A stretch of 64,000 nt of DNA from Adineta ricciae (GCA_905250025.1 CAJNOJ010000189.1:62001-126000), one strand, 5' to 3'. Shown: positions 21,653-33,107, counted from the first letter of the stretch. Translations and numbers: made by a program. Notes: generated by a model not told the origin, from the sequence alone.

Positions 21653-23389
21653 ATGACGTTGGTCGTCGGCCATCTAGTACTTTTTGCGCTTTTCATCGTT
21701 AATATTATTCAATGTGAAGAACATTTATATGTGAATGGACCTTTTGGAAAAAGACATCTAACAGTCGACATACCAAGTCCGTACAATTGTAATCGAAGTA
21801 TTGGGATTTCTGAATATTTAACTCATCGTATACAAATAAGCGAATTACAAGTTTCATCAACACATTATTCGAATAGCGAAGAGATTTATGTCTCATGGAT
21901 TCCATCGCCAAATCCATGTCAAGATGATTTCATTGGTGTTTATTTTGTTGAAACTTCTCTAGTCGAACCCTGTAACTATCTGGATTTTGAATTTGTACAA
22001 AAAAGTCAAAGTAATTCGACATGGTTGATGATTAATCTTCGCCATCAACTTGAATTTCGTTATTTTTCGCGTGGTGCCAATTGTAATGGGACTTATCAAT
22101 TTATTGCAAAATCTCCCCTTGTAGAGCCCTTGAATTACAATGAACCTGTTCATGTACACTTAGCTTTTGGTGATCGAAATGATCAGATTTATGTTTCATA
22201 TTTAACGAATTCCAACCAAGTCATTCCAAAATGTCAATACGGTTTTGATTCGTCTTCGCTTAATTTTCAAGTTGGTGGTACCTCAGTTACTTATCAAGCA
22301 TCAGACATGTGTGAAGGAAAAGCAAACATTACCGGACCACAAGCATTTATCGATCCTGGTTATATGCATACAATGCTTTTACAAGATCTTCGTCCATCAA
22401 CAATTTATTACTATCGTGTCGGAAGTGATGAACATGGTTGGTCAGAAGTCAATGTGTTTATTAATCGACCATCATCAATCGATGATGAAGTTAATTTAAT
22501 TGCATACGGTGATATGGGTGTATCACCAATCCAATCAGGCGCCAAACCAACAATTGATCGAGTATTAACAAGAGTTATAACAAACAATGTGACAGCGATA
22601 TTACATATTGGTGATGTTAGTTATGCAAGAGGCGTTGGTGCACTTTGGGATGCATTTATGAGTCAAATAGAAGCGACAACATCTCGTGTACCTTATATGG
22701 TTGGCATTGGTAATCATGAATATGATCATGTGGCAGGTGGGGACAAAGATCCCAGTGGTGCACCAGGACCTGGTGGATTTCGACCAGAATGGGGCAATTA
22801 TGGATATGATTCAGGTGGCGAATGTGCGGTACCAATGGTACATCGTTTTCATTCGCCATCAAATGGTAATGGATTATTTTGGTATAGTTTTGAAATTGGT
22901 CCAATTCATGTTGTTTATTATTCAACTGAACATGATTTTCTTCCTTCATCAGCACAATATGATTGGATCGAAAAAGATCTTCGATCAGTAAATCGTACAC
23001 GTACACCTTGGTTGATCGTTGGTTCACATCGACCAATGTACTCATCATTAATCTACAAAGATTTAATTAAAGAAAAACTTCAAGAATATATCGAACCTCT
23101 TCTTTACAAATATCGTGTTGATCTTAATCTTTTCGCACATATTCATTCGTACGAACGAACATGTCCTTTATATAATAATACATGTGTCAATGATGGTGTC
23201 ACACATGTTTTAATTGGCATGGGTGGACATGATTTAACAAAAGGTACTTATTCAGGTGAAAAATGGAGTCTTTATCACGATATTGAATTTGGCTATACTC
23301 ATATATGGGCAAATAAAACACAATTAACATTCAGTTACTACCACACGAAAGACGATCAACTTGCTGATCAATTTCATTTGAAGAAGTAG
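21653..23389 (+). CDS. Secreted purple acid phosphatase (metallophosphoesterase)
   Basis: The single-exon 578-aa frame starts at ATG 21653 with a signal peptide ('VGHLVLFALFIVNIIQCEE'). An Ig-like/fibronectin-like N-terminal domain includes 'LRPSTIYYYRVGSDEHGWS'. The five metal-binding blocks of the family follow: 'AYGDMG', 'HIGDVSYARG', 'GIGNHEYDH', 'VGSHRPMYSS' and 'FAHIHSYERTCPLY'. These supply the Asp, Asp/Tyr, Asn-His, His and His-x-His ligands of the Fe-M centre, and all are present. The enzyme hydrolyses phosphate monoesters at acid pH, probably in lysosomes or outside the cell. Layout and length resemble animal ACP7-like and plant high-molecular-weight enzymes. Several N-x-S/T sites suggest glycosylation. 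Nothing appears broken. Confidence 0.95.
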   Translation: MTLVVGHLVLFALFIVNIIQCEEHLYVNGPFGKRHLTVDIPSPYNCNRSIGISEYLTHRIQISELQVSSTHYSNSEEIYVSWIPSPNPCQDDFIGVYFVETSLVEPCNYLDFEFVQKSQSNSTWLMINLRHQLEFRYFSRGANCNGTYQFIAKSPLVEPLNYNEPVHVHLAFGDRNDQIYVSYLTNSNQVIPKCQYGFDSSSLNFQVGGTSVTYQASDMCEGKANITGPQAFIDPGYMHTMLLQDLRPSTIYYYRVGSDEHGWSEVNVFINRPSSIDDEVNLIAYGDMGVSPIQSGAKPTIDRVLTRVITNNVTAILHIGDVSYARGVGALWDAFMSQIEATTSRVPYMVGIGNHEYDHVAGGDKDPSGAPGPGGFRPEWGNYGYDSGGECAVPMVHRFHSPSNGNGLFWYSFEIGPIHVVYYSTEHDFLPSSAQYDWIEKDLRSVNRTRTPWLIVGSHRPMYSSLIYKDLIKEKLQEYIEPLLYKYRVDLNLFAHIHSYERTCPLYNNTCVNDGVTHVLIGMGGHDLTKGTYSGEKWSLYHDIEFGYTHIWANKTQLTFSYYHTKDDQLADQFHLKK

Positions 23390-23554
23390 CATATTTATTT
23401 GAAAACAATCTTAACAAACTATGAAAGCACATATTATGACTCATCATCAGTCTTAGAGGATCGTTTCAATAGGTTTTTTATCTGCCGTCGTAATTGGCAA
23501 AATCGTGTTTGTTGTTGATCTTTTAGTGACTAAAACGAATAAAAAAAGACTCCA

Positions 23555-25566
23555 TTATTCAATATGAAGATATATCAGAAGATAGTTATATACACCCACT
23601 CGTTCCTCAAGCCATATATGAATCATAATTCTAGAATAGATTCTCCATGATATTTCAAAACAGCATGTTGCACGGCAATGAATATATTTTTTAATATCAG
23701 TAATGATTAGATTTGAATTAAATTCTGGTTGAAATTTTTGTTCGTGGACTCTATAATCAAGAGTAAATGAAATACTTGTTAATTGTTTGAATTGATCAAT
23801 AACATAAATAATTTCTGATCGAGATCGAATCGGCCATTCGTCTATGTGTTCGACACAAGGAAATAAATGACTTATTTTTGCAGCATCATTACAAGTTTTT
23901 CTCGAAAACGAATAATTGTTCAGTTTTAACGTTCGTATCTGTTTTAATTGTAATCCTTGAACATATTGAGTTTCGAAAAGATCAGTTGCGTTCAAAGAAC
24001 CTGAAAGGTACAACGTATGAAGTTTGCTCATATGATCATGCAGATGTTTCAATAGATGGTATGATCTGGAAGTGATCAATAAAGATTCAATTTGATTCAA
24101 ATCGATGAATGATGATAATATTTCAAATGTATCATTCCAATAGAGTTCAAGAGTTTTTATTGAAGTCAATCGAAAGTTATCCTGACGAAGATTTCTCCGA
24201 CAACCGCTCGAGTGTCTGGGTTGGTAGATAACGGAATAATTTGGTACTGTTGAATATAGAAATTGATTCGAAGTGACATTCGTATATGCTAAACTGACGC
24301 CCGTAATCGTAAATAAACATCGATCTTGACAAACAACAAACCAGCGCTTTTCTTCTATCCAAAATCGTGTTCGAAATGAGTTCAAAACTTGTTCATTTAG
24401 ATCATTTAAGGCAAAAAACTTGAAATGGAATGTTGAAAATGGCTGCGCAATCTTTTTCCATAGACGCCCATTAAGCACATCACACTGGAGAGAAATATTC
24501 AAAATTTGAATTTGAAAATGAACTAAATTTGGAAAATTTTGTAAAACATCTTTGATATCGTGCATGAACGTGTTCGTGTCTAATAATAATATACGAAAAT
24601 CGTTTTACTTTCAGAAAGAAGGATACATTCTACTCATTAATGCTGCACATTCAAAAATCAGTTCCTTCAATTTGGTATTTTGTCCGATCATTCTTTCAGA
24701 TTATTTCGAAATCGGTCGGAACTATTAATTCACGAATGTTCAACATTGCGATATATTACGATTGCCCTTCTTCTAAGTTACCTCGCATGATCATTTCAGA
24801 TATTTATTTATACTTACGTGTACTTGTTACATTAAGTTGTTTCAAAGAATAACACGGTTGATTCAAAGTAAATTCGTACAAATAAATGAGATCAATCGTA
24901 AGAGACTTTAGTCGAGGAGCATGCTGAAAGATTTTACTGATATAAAATCCTCTGACGATGGTGCGCAGGTCCAAGTGAAGTAAATTTGGAAAATGCATCG
25001 TTGTTAGATTTGTTGTAAAAAGCGTAGATAAGTTGGTTAATTGAGGAAAAACTTGGTTACACAATTGATGTAAAGGTGACCAATCGAGCATACATGACGC
25101 TTTCTTATCTTCAGAATTAATATGCATCTGTATTCTAGTAGAATACTGCAATGAAAGAGATTGTAATTGTTTGAGTTTAAATAAATTAGGTAATAATCTG
25201 CATAATGATTCATGTTCGAGTTTTATCAATTTAATTGATCGAAGATTTGTAAATTGTTCAATTTGAAAATGTGATAAAAAGAATTTCGATTGACCACATG
25301 TATCATTTTGATCGGAAAGAACCAATGAAAAGATCCGTTCAGGAAGAATCGATTGACAAATGAGATGAAAAGTCGATTTGCGTATCGATTGAAAATTGAT
25401 CCGATGGACATAATACAATTCGATGATTAAGATTCGAAAAAGAATGAAAAATTTCTTCTGTCCAAAAATATTCGAATATATCGTAAAATAGTTCTGTGGA
25501 TAATTGTTCAAATAAAGTGAATTGGTACTTTATAGTCGAACATTTCGAATTGTCTTGGTTTTTCAT
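23555..25566 (-). pseudogene. F-box/LRR gene in two exons with one frame change
   Basis: The first exon, 24818-25566, starts MKNQDNSKCSTIKYQF and carries an F-box ('LFEQLSTELFYDIFEYF'). At about 25420-25440, in 'SNLNHRI', the matching continuation 'ELYYVHRINFQSIRK' lies in the next frame, so one base has been lost or gained. The rest reads on to 'CYSLKQLNVTST', then donor GTAAGT. Exon 2 (23555-24579, after acceptor TTATTAG) joins in frame at 'HDIKDVLQNFPNLVHFQIQI' and runs to the stop with LRR-like units ('LNQIESLLITSRSYHLLKHL'). Apart from the single frame change the gene looks complete, about 590 codons. Sequencing error is an alternative. Relatives are at 26140, 37866 and 54194. Confidence 0.75.
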
Positions 25567-26139
25567 GAGAGAAAACTATTTCCGCTTTTAAAACATATCG
25601 ACAGTATAGAAATAAAGTTATGAATGAATGATGATTATTATCAATCGCTTAAGACGATAGTCAGTACTCTGTTGGATAAGGTAATATCCTTTCATTTCTC
25701 TTTCGTGTATTTCGGAAGTCACATGGTGTGATTTTTGTTAACGTGGAAAAAATATTATCATTTTCCTACATTCATATATAGGTGAAAATAAAAGTTATAT
25801 CTACAAGAAGATGCTGCGAAAATCTTTCTGCTCGAGAAATTCGCAACTGTTTACTTTTTTTTAAATCGTCGGACTTTGTCTCCCTAAACAACCGAAATAT
25901 CGCGATTTACTAATGGTCTTGATGAAAAACTGACAATGCTGAAAACAATGATGAACGTTTTTCTTTACAAAAATCTTTTAAATTCTAATATCAGCAACTA
26001 TTGCGAATCACTTTCAGCTTTGGCGTATAAGTTTTTCATCTTATAATATCAATTGTGAAATCGCGTTTGCAGGTGATCATTTGATGACTGAAAAGAAAAT
26101 TAATTTAGGAAAAAAAATGATCATTATCCAAGAAGATTT
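25567..26139. other. Intergenic, no gene
   Basis: AT-rich sequence upstream of the F-box gene; nothing recognised. Confidence 0.4.
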
Positions 26140-26919
26140 CTCCTACTGTAACTCGATCTTCAAGCCATAAATGAATTCATCCAGATCTCCATTTGCTTTC
26201 TGAGAAGCATTCAATTCCGATGTTGTCATTTTCACTGATCTATCGATAAAAAAACGAAATACTTGTCAAATGTTTGAATCGATCAATAATATAAGTGATA
26301 TCTGATTTTGATTGAACAGTCCATTCAGAAATATGTTCAATTGATGGAAATAAATAACTTAATCTCTCAACATACCTGTTCGAAAAAGTATCATAACCAA
26401 TCTTCAATATTTGAATTTGCTTCATCATTTTAGGCCTTGGATTGGAAAGCTTTTTTAGATTTTCAATGGATGTGAATGACACGTAAAATTTAAGGTGTAA
26501 ATCTGATATTAAGTATATTTCAACAAAGGGTATGAGATGAAGGACATACTTAAACGATATTCAACTTGACTTAGATCAATGAATGATGATAAATTATTGA
26601 ATGATCTGGTATTGTTAAATAGAAAGACGAAGAGGAATGGATTTCTGGCCGAGGTAATCCAAAATTGTGTTCGAAAGAAATTCAAATATTGTTCAGGTGT
26701 TATTTCGTCTATACAAAATTTAAATTTGAAGGCTAACAATGAATGTGTACTCATTTTCCATTGATCTCCATCATACATATCCACACCAATGACTTTATCC
26801 AAAATTTTGATTTCAAAATGAATTAAATTCGGAAAATCTGGTAAAAATTGTCTCATTTCATTGATTGACGACATATCTATTCCTATAGATAATATACAAA
26901 AATTATTCTTACAGTACAC
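26140..26919 (-). pseudogene. Relic of the C-terminal exon of the F-box/LRR family
   Basis: Minus-strand pieces 'INEMRQFLPDFPNLIHFEIK', 'NFFRTQFWITSARN', 'FIDLSQVEYRLSMSF', 'YLFPSIEHISEWTVQSKSDI' and 'DRFKHLTSISF' run in the same order as exon 2 of the gene at 23555-25566. Frame changes and a gap separate them, and an F-box exon is missing. It is probably a tandem duplicate that has decayed. Confidence 0.7.
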
Positions 26920-26929
26920 TGAAGGGACT

Positions 26930-27417
26930 GCAGACTTTTCATTCTCCCATTAAAGGTTTTTTTTCGATACATAGTCTCAGTTGTACACTTTGTAAATTCT
27001 ACTAGTGATTTTGCATTATGAAACTTTGTTTAAGACGTATCCGCTCTTGTCGCCTACATTCGTTTCTTCTTCTGGTTCAATGACGCTCATTTTTTATGTA
27101 GTAGGTGAATGTTTCAACGCTTATTTCTTCCTCCTCTTGATATAATATTTGTTAACACTTTTCGACGATACAGTAGTTAGCGAAATTTTAAAAAAGCACA
27201 AAAAATAGTCATTTATGATAATTGTAATGGTTCGACAGTTTTTTCATCGTTTCATGTAGGCAGAAAACACTTTGTAACTAATTATAAATTCGTTTACTTT
27301 TCTTCTCCTCTTTTCATTACTATTCCTATCTGTTTCTTATGAGACAAACTACCGTTGACGAATGAATCAAGCTGCTGTTAATGACGAGATTGTGATTTAC
27401 TTGAATTCTACAATGAA
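26930..27417. other. Intergenic, no gene
   Basis: AT-rich; nothing recognised. Confidence 0.4.
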
Positions 27418-27921
27418 TTGAAGAAAAATCCAACTGAATATTGGTCAATAAATATGAAATCGAATTCTCCTATGTCACTTAATGCATATGATATTTTAAC
27501 TTGTGATATTCGTGTTGCTGAACTTCATCTCGGAGAAAACGATACAAATGAAAGAATACAAAAATATTTCTTCAAAGCTTTTCTTAATAATAATATGATA
27601 CATGAGTGCAACATTTGGAAATCTATGAAAACGAAGTTTGTACTGAAGCGATGAAATACACATTGGATCTTTTCTAAAACATAGTTCCAAAATTTTGTTA
27701 TTTAAATTACGAAAATGTCAAATTGACGGCGAAGGTATACGTTATTTATGCAAAGGCTTGTCGAAAAGTCGTTTAGGGAATTTGTCTTTAACTGAAAATC
27801 CCATTGATAATCAATCCTGTGCAAGTATTCTTTCTACTCTTTCTCCTCCATTGAAGTTACTATCACTATGGCATCTGATGACATATCTGAGTCAGCTTTT
27901 CAATCGACTGTTGATTTCTTG
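27418..27921 (+). pseudogene. Short LRR (RNI-like) relic
   Basis: The first open piece includes 'IRVAELHLGENDTNERIQKY' and the second 'LRKCQIDGEGIRYLCKGL' followed by 'LGNLSLTENPIDNQSCASI', which have the L-x-L-x-x-N-x-I-x-x-x-x-A spacing of ribonuclease-inhibitor-like repeats. The two pieces are in different frames with stops between, and no start or full repeat array is present. Immediately downstream is TTGAGGGTGAGGGTG (about 27945). Confidence 0.55.
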
Positions 27922-28024
27922 AATACAAATAAAACATTAGAATCTTGAGGGTGAGGGTGTCAGAAGAAAAACGGGACGGGATAGAGAAAGCGTTGTCTTG
28001 TGTATTTCTGTTCCGTATGGTTCA

Positions 28025-29411
28025 TTATGCCATAGTGCTTAAATGATAAGGAGGCTTAATGTGTTTTCTCGCTTCAAAACAACTTTTCAAGAGTTGTTTC
28101 ACTTGTTTAAGAAAAGATTTAACGAGTGCTGTTTCAGCTAATTTGTCCGGCATTTTTGGTTGTTGTTCAATATACTCTTGTACGTCTTTGGAAATTCTAC
28201 CCAACAGGTCTTGTTCATGATCGTATATTCCACCTCTCATAATACATTCTTGTTCTTGAGCCCATTCAATTAAATATTGCATATGTAAACAAAAGATATA
28301 AACAACAGGTTCCATATCCGATAACATAGTTTTAGTAATATAAGGAACGATTTCTTTGGCATGTTTACCTTGTATAATGAAGAAAACTTTGCGATTTTTA
28401 ATGTGTGGTAAACAATGTCGACAACTCTCAACAGACTCGACCGCTTTAAAACTATTCGTAATTCGTCGGAATTTATTTTTCAAATCACGACAATTTTCGT
28501 CCCCACCAATGTGCTCATCTAACCAAACTATCATCACATTGTTTAACGCAAGAATATCAGACTATCGGAAAAAATAGATATGGACAGAAATATCAAATTA
28601 TTGTAAAATTAACTTACTTCATTCGATGGAACAATCCCAGCTGGAACTATTGATAAAACAATAAACGATATTCTTGTTGTTTATTCTCAAGGAGAAAGCA
28701 GGTCGATAGCTTACTTATCATTGATTGTATTTTGTCAATTGTCTGAACGAGTTTTTCAACGAAGAAATGAGTTGGTAAAAATGTTTTCAAAAATATTTCA
28801 TGTGCTTTTTTTAAACAATTCAATGCTTCCGAGTAATCAGCTTTGGATTGATACATCATCCCCATGTTTGCATAAGTTTGTCCGATTTGTGGATGATCTT
28901 TTCCAAGATTTTTACCATCAATTCCAAGTGCTTCTTGAAAGTTCTTAAGTGCTAAATCAAATTGTTCCATACTGGTATAGATACTGCCCAAATTCTTATG
29001 AATAGTTGATATATCCTTTGTAGAAAGCGTAACAGAATGCAGTGCTCGTTCATGATATTCAACAGCTTTTTCATAATCTTCTTTTAACCAATAAACTTTC
29101 CCCATTGAAATCAAACATGTCATTATATCTTGATTTTTGTTTGAATCATCAGATTTGTTCAGTAAATCAAATTGGTTTCTGTAGTTTTCCAATGCCTTCT
29201 CATGATTTTTTAATTCGACTTCAACTGCCCCTAATGATTTGTAACACCGAGCCGTATCAGATGTACTTAAAGATGGTCGTTTTAAGATGTTTTCAAAATG
29301 ATCTCGAGCCTTTTCGTATTTACATTCCCAATATAACCAATCACCCGCAGAGAAATAATTTGTTGGAGGGTGTGAACCTGGTATTAGGATCTTTATTGGA
29401 GTATCTACCAT
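28025..29411 (-). CDS. TPR protein with C-terminal WLD-type alpha/beta domain (paralogue B)
   Basis: Three exons fit: 28715-29411, a 29-nt microexon at 28618-28646, and 28025-28561. The joints give '...QSMIIPAGIVPSNESDILAL...' in frame, about 420 aa. The N-terminal half has TPR units ('GAVEVELKNHEKALENYRNQ', 'GKVYWLKEDYEKAVEYHERA', 'IGQTYANMGMMYQSKADYSE'). The C-terminal half is the alpha/beta domain ('IVWLDEHIGGDENC', 'VFFIIQGKHAKEIVPYIT', 'PVVYIFCLHMQYLIEWAQEQ', 'GGIYDHEQDLL'). Order, intron position and many residues match the gene at 4037-5422, which lacks the microexon as a separate exon. Both look functional. A gene duplicated about 24 kb apart on the same strand suggests a family under expansion; the partner is unknown. 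Confidence 0.87.
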
Positions 29412-29475
29412 TATATAATTCTAAAATGAAGAAAATTTAAACTTTGAACCCTATTGAAAGAAAAATTTTAAATTA

Positions 29476-29693
29476 ATGTGAAGCTAGCGCAAAGGAGCTA
29501 GCACAAAAAATAAGTATTTAGCTGAAATCTTTTCAAAAAAAATATATGGTCGGTGAATAAAAACTAGTTTATTCGAATCAGAATTTAATTCTGCAGCGAA
29601 TGGTGAAATTTTTATTCACCGGCCATATTTTTTTGAAAAGATATCAGCTAAATACTTATTATTTGCGTTAGCTCCTTTGTGTTAGCTTCACAT
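29476..29693. mobile_element. 218-bp hairpin MITE with GTGAAGCTAGC-type ends
   Basis: The left half (ATGTGAAGCTAGCGC...) and the right half (...GTTAGCTTCACAT) are inverted copies over nearly their whole length, meeting near an inner GAATTTAATTC. The ends and inner words (TTTATTCACCGGCC, AATTCTGC...GAATGGTG) recur in the element at 32752-33107, so they are one family. There is no ORF. Transcripts would fold into a long hairpin. Confidence 0.78.
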
Positions 29694-30568
29694 CAATAAA
29701 TTTAGAGAAATACGATCTTCGATAAATAACATGATGAACCTGATCTCAGCCGAAATAAACTTCTATTGTATTCTCATAGAAAATCTCGAACGACTTTCGC
29801 GACAGCAAAATGGAATGACGCTTTGGAAAATGAATAGTATGATGATGTTCGTAGAACAGGCGTATGCACCAATAGTATTGCGTGGTATTTCCTTTCAAGA
29901 CTCGAATTGTATATATTTTTGACGTTCTCGTCACATGTTATACGCTTGTTGTTTATCGTTCTGGATTTTTCCCTATCCAATACATATAGTCGATTATACC
30001 CTCTCGGATTTTATGTGCTTTGTCAAGATCGGTCCTTCCTTTTCTTCTATGAAGAAATACATTAAACGAGTCTTTTGTATAAGACCAATGCGCGAGTCAA
30101 GAGGAAGGAATAAATACGTACGTAGTTTCGTCAGTGCACATTTCTCTTCCACAAAAAACATTCTAGTTTTCATACGAACATCAAGCTTATATACGCGATA
30201 TCCAACGTCTCTCTTTTCTTTTGCTTCTCTTCGAAACTTCCCTGTATTGAAGGCATTATCTCCAAACTGATTGGAGACTTTTATTTGGTGACGAGGAAGT
30301 TTTTGAAAAGCAAAACACCAAAAAATGTTCATTGATATAAAAGAGAAGAAAAGAAGAAAAGAAGAGAAATTGTTAAAATTCACATTTCTATAAAAATAAT
30401 TATCGACGACAGAGTAAACAATACATAGTTGATTCATTCCCACACTTTATTACACATCATTTGAAAGATAATTTAGGTTTCTTTCGTCGTTTTATAGCCA
30501 TAGTTTGGAATAAATCAGTTTTATATTTTAGATCACACCCATATATTTTGGCTGTCAAAACAAACAAA
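29694..30568. other. Intergenic, no gene supported
   Basis: Several short open stretches occur on both strands, but none shows a recognisable motif or convincing composition. The 3' end should carry the promoter of the RING gene at 30569. Confidence 0.4.
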
Positions 30569-32186
30569 ATGAATCATCCACAACGAAATCAGGTATAGAA
30601 TTAAGTAAATAGAATGAAACGATCGATGTTTATGTCTTTATAGAACGAAAATCAAGCACCGGAAGCCGCGAGTGGAGGGCAACAACCGGAACATAGGACT
30701 TCGTAAGTAATTAAATCGATAAGTTAAGAGATTCTTGATATTTATAATCGAAAGATCCAATCAAGTTTTCCCATATTCGAATTTCTCACTGATTCCTCTT
30801 TACTTTAAAAGGAAGTAATTGAAGTTTAATTCAGCTGTCAGATATATATGTCATTTGAGTAATTTGATTTGATAAATTCGGCTGAATTTTGTGTATTTAT
30901 TATCAGCTCTAAAGATGAAATTGTGAGTTGACAACAAAGTGTAGACATTACATATCTGTTTTGTTCGTTAATCGATTACATATAGAATAGACTTTGATCT
31001 TTTTTTGTAAGTGTTCAAATAGAACTAGATTGATCATATATTCAAAAGTTTGGCCGTGTTTCGATCTGTATCTGGTTGTAATCAGTCAATTGTTGATCAC
31101 TAATTCATACATGAGATTACTGTTCATTTTTAGAATTTGCGCCATCTGTATTGAAGACATAGAGATCCAAGAGCCAATGTGGCCGTGTCGTGAATGTAAC
31201 ACAGAATTTCATAAAAGTTGTCTGATTAGATGGTTAAGTGACCAAACACGTCGTGAGCAAAGACTCACCTGCAGAGTTTGCCAAACCGATATGAGTAAAT
31301 ACCCATCATATAGACTTCACGATATTCATCCAAATTTTTCTTTCCTAGCGTCCATTATAAACGCCTTATTGTCAATACCGTAAGTAAATAGAGAATAATC
31401 TTTTATATCAATCCCAAATAAATTTTGTAATAAATTGTTTTAGGATTTGTCCCCTTTGCAACGGTAAGAAACTATGTTGTCTTTGTTGGTTGCAATGTAT
31501 ATTATCGATACAGCCGACTGTAAACGTGAAGGATCAGTATTTATGGCATGTGTTCGAGGAAAGCAAGAACTTCGCTGTCCTGACTTCCGCAATAGGTTCT
31601 GAGAAGTATTTATCTGTTTAAAATGAGTATCCGCAAGAGTGAGTGTCGGATGTAAAGTGAGTAAATATGTTCAAGACTATACCGTTAGAAGTCTACGGAG
31701 AAAACAAGAACGACGCGAATTTCATGTTACCTCCTAGTCGTGACAAAATAAGCGGAGTAATATCATTTTCTTTTCACGAAAATATTTTATCGACGATACA
31801 TTGTGTCGATGAAATGTTTTTCTGTAAAAAAAATGCTTTCGACAAAGTTACATTGGCTGAATATCTTTCGACCGTAATAACCTGGTATTTATTATAACAA
31901 ATTTATAGAACGCCATTGGAACATACTCACTTGTTCAATGTGTCATAGCATTTATCATCGCAATGAACTTAACTGGCATTTGGGGCAATTACGTACAGAA
32001 AATCGACCACTATCATGTGTTAATATATTCTGCCGTGCAGATCTGCGTAAGTTTTAATAAGCAATAGATCATAAGTTAGTATCTCTCTTTTTCTTAGGTT
32101 GGGTACTAGAGGGAGAAACACTTATGACATTGCTCACTTCACATATACAACCAATTGAAATCGATCTCCATATTAATCTTTTCTGA
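30569..32186 (+). CDS. Protein with two tandem C4HC3 RING-type fingers
   Basis: Seven exons fit: 30569-30592, 30644-30702, 31134-31294, 31349-31379, 31444-31463, 31909-32046 and 32098-32186. They total 522 nt, 173 aa plus stop. The first finger is C-A-I-C, C-R-E-C, H-K-S-C, C-R-V-C; the second starts 'PICPLCNERHWNILTCSMCH' and continues with 'SIYHRNE' and two later Cys. Exon 5 has only 20 nt and supplies CPLC. The intron at 31294 (54 bp, a multiple of three) sits at the same Met codon as in the gene at 5925 and could be read through. The intron before 31909 is 445 bp, unusually long here, and its first part is also open to 31621, giving an alternative end. Probably an E3 ligase-type protein; partners unknown. 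Confidence 0.68.
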
Positions 32187-32465
32187 CGAGTAGGCATTCA
32201 AAAGAGTATTAGTATTCTATATGCTATATTACCACAATTATATAACATTCAAAATCCGGATTGACTGTGTCTATGAATACCCACAGTGTGTCGAAAACTA
32301 TCTTTTCAAATAAACAAATTGTAGCATGACGCAGACTTTTCCAGTTAACTTCTCATAAAAGTGTCTCTCGATATATGAAATCTGAAAGACAATCATATTC
32401 AATAACGAATAAAAGTATTGTGGCACATGGTAAAAAGTAATAAGCAGAGTGAATTAGGCGAAATG

Positions 32466-32747
32466 CTACGTCTTATTGATATTTAATTCGATCAATTGTA
32501 AATAATCGATGATAAACAAAATTGGCCATACTTTGCGATTAATTCGTTTCTTCTCATTCAGCTGATCAAAATATTTCACTGAGTAGATCGGGTATTTCTT
32601 TTGCACATGTTTTCCTTGGTAAATGACTTTTGTTTTCCCTTTTACCGTTTCCCTTAGTGTTATTGTATTATATATACAACATGCGATCATTATAGTATGA
32701 GAATACACACTATCCCGCAATTTTGAACATTTAGGAGCCAGTTCCAT
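32466..32747 (-). CDS. Unassigned 93-aa ORF next to a MITE
   Basis: The frame starts 'MELAPKCSKLRDSVYS' five bases inside the end of the hairpin element and is lysine- and hydrophobic-rich ('VKGKTKVIYQGKHVQKKYPI', 'WPILFIIDYLQLIEL'). I recognise no family. It may be a last exon whose upstream part was separated by the element, or a chance frame. Confidence 0.3.
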   Translation of the reverse strand: MELAPKCSKLRDSVYSHTIMIACCIYNTITLRETVKGKTKVIYQGKHVQKKYPIYSVKYFDQLNEKKRINRKVWPILFIIDYLQLIELNINKT

Positions 32748-32751
32748 ATAC

Positions 32752-33107
32752 CGGTGTGAAGCTAGCACGAACAAACGATATGTTAGGTAAAAACTTTTTT
32801 ACTAAACATGTCCCGTTCATAAAAAAAACTACACCATTCGACCCAGAATGTAATTCTGCATCGAATGGTGGCACTTTTATTCACGGGACAAACTTCGGAA
32901 AAATTTTTATCTATATCTTTGTTCGTTTCCTTTAGGTCTATTTATAATCCAGATAGAATTTTTCCAAAGTTTATCCCGTGAATAAAAGGATCACCATTCA
33001 ATGCAGAATTAAATTCTGAGTCGAATGGTGTAGTTTTTATGAACGGGAAATATTTAGTAAAAAAGTTTTTACCTAACATATCGTTTGTTCGTGCTAGCTT
33101 CACACCG
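32752..33107. mobile_element. 356-bp double-hairpin MITE with CGGTGTGAAGCTAGCAC ends
   Basis: CGGTGTGAAGCTAGCACGAA at the left end is matched by its exact inverse at the right end, and the arms stay nearly identical for about 110 bp (GTTAGGTAAAAAC, CCCGTTCAT, CACCATTCGA). Near the centre there is a second, smaller hairpin built from TTTATTCACGGGA and its inverse. The ends and inner words show it belongs with the element at 29476. It has no coding capacity of its own. It lies between two possible coding segments of opposite strands. Confidence 0.8.

Noticed and set aside
31667-31897. Stand-alone 76-codon gene inside the RING intron
   Set aside because: No splice or family support and the flanking exons join in frame without it.
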